Source: CAYNYI01 sp964401455
GTDB taxonomy: Bacteria; Fibrobacterota; OXYB2-FULL-49-7; CAYNYI01
Length of the DNA stretch: 31,087 nucleotides
Direction: 5' to 3'
Assembly (NCBI GenBank): GCA_964401455.1
Contig: CAYNYI010000021.1
Coordinates: 1-31,087, forward strand
This document shows positions 29,744 through 31,087 of the stretch, one piece after another. Both the position numbers and the translations under genes were made by a program. How positions within the stretch are numbered: the first letter of the stretch is position 1; each line of letters starts with the position of its first letter. Under the pieces are notes generated by a model. The model was not told where the DNA came from, did not search any database, and worked only from the letters and a program-made list of their open reading frames with translations.

Positions 29744-31087
29744 TCAGACCTCGTTTTTTCTTTCAAGTATTGCCGAACGTCCTTTATAAAACCGGATTAC
29801 CATATCTTCTATTATCCGGTCGACTCTTTCGGAATAGAAATCTCTTGATTTGTCCGCCGGAACTCCGAGGACTTTTTGTATCTCTCTTATTTCCGGGATT
29901 TTTTCGGCGCCGAGGTCTTTGAGTCTGTCCCGGCAGAATTCCAGGAATGCGCAAGTATATAAATAATTAAGTGCGCGTTTTGAGGATTCGATGTCTTCGG
30001 TCTTAAGCATGTAGCCGAGGACTTCATAAAGGATCTCTGTCCACTTGACGCTGTCAATCCCCATGAAAAGCGGTTCGTCACCCCCTTCCTCAGAGGCTTT
30101 TTTCAACGCTGCGTAATTTTCCTCAACCATATTAAAGGTTTTTTCTCTGAGCGTTTTTTTCATGTCATCTCTGAAGCTTTCGTATTTATCTGTCAGTACC
30201 TTTCGCTTTGCATCTATGTTGAACACGTCCGTTTTACCGGGGTCTATGAAGTTAATTCCGGTTTTTTCCGGCCCCAGTTTAATAACCCCGCCCATTTCTT
30301 TACCGTCTGAAAGGAGGGCGGAAATGCGGCCGTCTTTTTTCTCATAATAAAGGATCCTTTCAAGAGCTGCTCCTATAACTTCGCCGGGCATTACGGCGAG
30401 TTTCGCGTCATCAGTTATGTCGTGCAGTTTCGCGCCGAGATAGACTTCGTATATAATGCTGCCGTTTGCGATATTATCGAAGGTTGTGGCGATGTCTGTT
30501 CCGTAACGGAGCCGCGCCTCGTTCCAGACGGCTTTACGCTCATGCCCGGCTGCGCCGGGGCTTAGAACTATATCTCCCGATATGCCTCCCGGCACATACT
30601 TTCCCATAATGGCCGTGAGAGGGCCTACGACATTTCTGGTAAGAGACGCGTCCACAAAATGCCGGGCATATCTTGCTGTAATGAAAAAATCTTTTCCGGG
30701 GTTTTTCCTGTTGTGAATTTCAAAAACATTTTTATAAACACGCAGCCAGTCACCGGTATCGTTGCGCAGGTCTCCGTCCAGAAGCACCAGAGCTTCGGGT
30801 GAACAAAGTGCCGTTTCATCAAAGAGCAGTTTCAGGGCACTTCCCTTTCCGATTACCATGTTTCCTTCATATCCTTCTATGGGGATTGAGATAAAAAGGA
30901 TGTTTTTTGAGTTTTCCCCGATTTCCATAAAAGCTTTTTCCGCGCCTTTCAGGGCCGCTTCTATGGTGGAGCGGTCATAGTCGCCTTTTTTAGAGTATGT
31001 GCTGTCTATGTTTATGACTGCGGTCTTTTTTCCGGGAAAGACAGAAGCCGCGCCTTTTATTGTCTTGCCGAGAAGAGCCCCGATCGT
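29744..31087 (-). CDS. GT-A glycosyltransferase, glucosylglycerate-synthase-like (5' end beyond window)
   Basis: The frame is open from the right edge to the stop at 29744, giving 447 residues without the N-terminus; the internal ATG at 30928 is not the likely start. The upstream part (GALLGKTIKGA, then KTAVINIDSTYSKKGDYD) is the nucleotide-sugar-binding start of a GT-A fold. VIGKGSALKLLFDE and LVLLDGDLRN (the DxD-like metal/donor motif), VVGPLTAIMGKYV and GGISGDIVLSPG match the order seen in glucosylglycerate synthases and related GT2/GT81 enzymes. The C-terminal helical extension is typical too. The product may be a glycerate glycoside (compatible solute) or a precursor. Function is inferred. 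Confidence 0.75.
   Translation of the reverse strand, partial: TIGALLGKTIKGAASVFPGKKTAVINIDSTYSKKGDYDRSTIEAALKGAEKAFMEIGENSKNILFISIPIEGYEGNMVIGKGSALKLLFDETALCSPEALVLLDGDLRNDTGDWLRVYKNVFEIHNRKNPGKDFFITARYARHFVDASLTRNVVGPLTAIMGKYVPGGISGDIVLSPGAAGHERKAVWNEARLRYGTDIATTFDNIANGSIIYEVYLGAKLHDITDDAKLAVMPGEVIGAALERILYYEKKDGRISALLSDGKEMGGVIKLGPEKTGINFIDPGKTDVFNIDAKRKVLTDKYESFRDDMKKTLREKTFNMVEENYAALKKASEEGGDEPLFMGIDSVKWTEILYEVLGYMLKTEDIESSKRALNYLYTCAFLEFCRDRLKDLGAEKIPEIREIQKVLGVPADKSRDFYSERVDRIIEDMVIRFYKGRSAILERKNEV

Noticed and set aside
1..31087. CRISPR arrays, tRNA or rRNA genes
   Set aside because: No regular short repeats with spacers, cloverleaf or rRNA-like segments were seen by eye on either strand.

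Overview
The window suggests a chromosomal segment of a Gram-negative (diderm) bacterium. It encodes outer-membrane barrel proteins ending in an aromatic residue or leucine, an SLBB polysaccharide exporter with a Wzz/tyrosine-kinase partner, and an ExbB/ExbD/TonB-type motor. Most starts have good Shine-Dalgarno sequences. A sigma-54 activator, an AgmX-like protein and an Hc1/histone-H1-like small protein fit a FCB-group (for example Fibrobacterota-like) or deltaproteobacterial-type lineage. This placement is inference from gene content. No rRNA, tRNA or CRISPR array was seen.

Left part (1-5880, minus strand): a signalling/envelope module. A secreted helical-repeat protein, a predicted outer-membrane barrel, a sensor kinase and an NtrC-type sigma-54 activator (cut by the window edge) lie in one direction. 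Upstream of the first gene is a very good -24/-12 promoter with a direct repeat about 75-100 bp upstream, so the activator may control its own operon. A strong hairpin separates the first gene from the rest.

5887-8503: an ornithine/diaminopimelate-type decarboxylase and a methyltransferase, then a 671-bp region without an intact gene. That region holds a decayed Rpn-family nuclease (putative transposase) fragment, a second -24/-12-like motif, a GC-rich palindrome and a long inverted repeat.

8504-14131 (minus): a tight seven-gene operon apt-trpC-trpF-hemW-serS-histidine kinase-tsaE, mostly with stop/start overlaps. A palindrome covers its predicted -10. 14236-17498 (plus): a methyltransferase and a GH31 glycosidase. 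17499-20992 (minus): nrdR, a PfkB kinase, a 57-aa Hc1-like protein overlooked by length cut-offs, and another predicted outer-membrane protein. 21104-21940 (plus): a PHP phosphatase of the histidinol-phosphatase type.

21949-28067 (minus): the most interesting locus. A seven-gene operon behind a TTGACA promoter encodes ExbB/TolQ, ExbD, a STAS protein, a second ExbD, a TonB/AgmX-like protein, an SLBB polysaccharide export protein and a Wzz/BY-kinase. One ExbB plus two ExbD proteins recalls the Myxococcus AglRQS motor. Here the motor is fused by operon structure to a polysaccharide export pair and a phospho-switch protein. One ExbD has lost the conserved membrane aspartate (Asn instead) while the other keeps it.

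28181-31087 (minus): a GT-B glycosyltransferase and, cut by the right edge, a GT-A glycosyltransferase resembling glucosylglycerate synthases.
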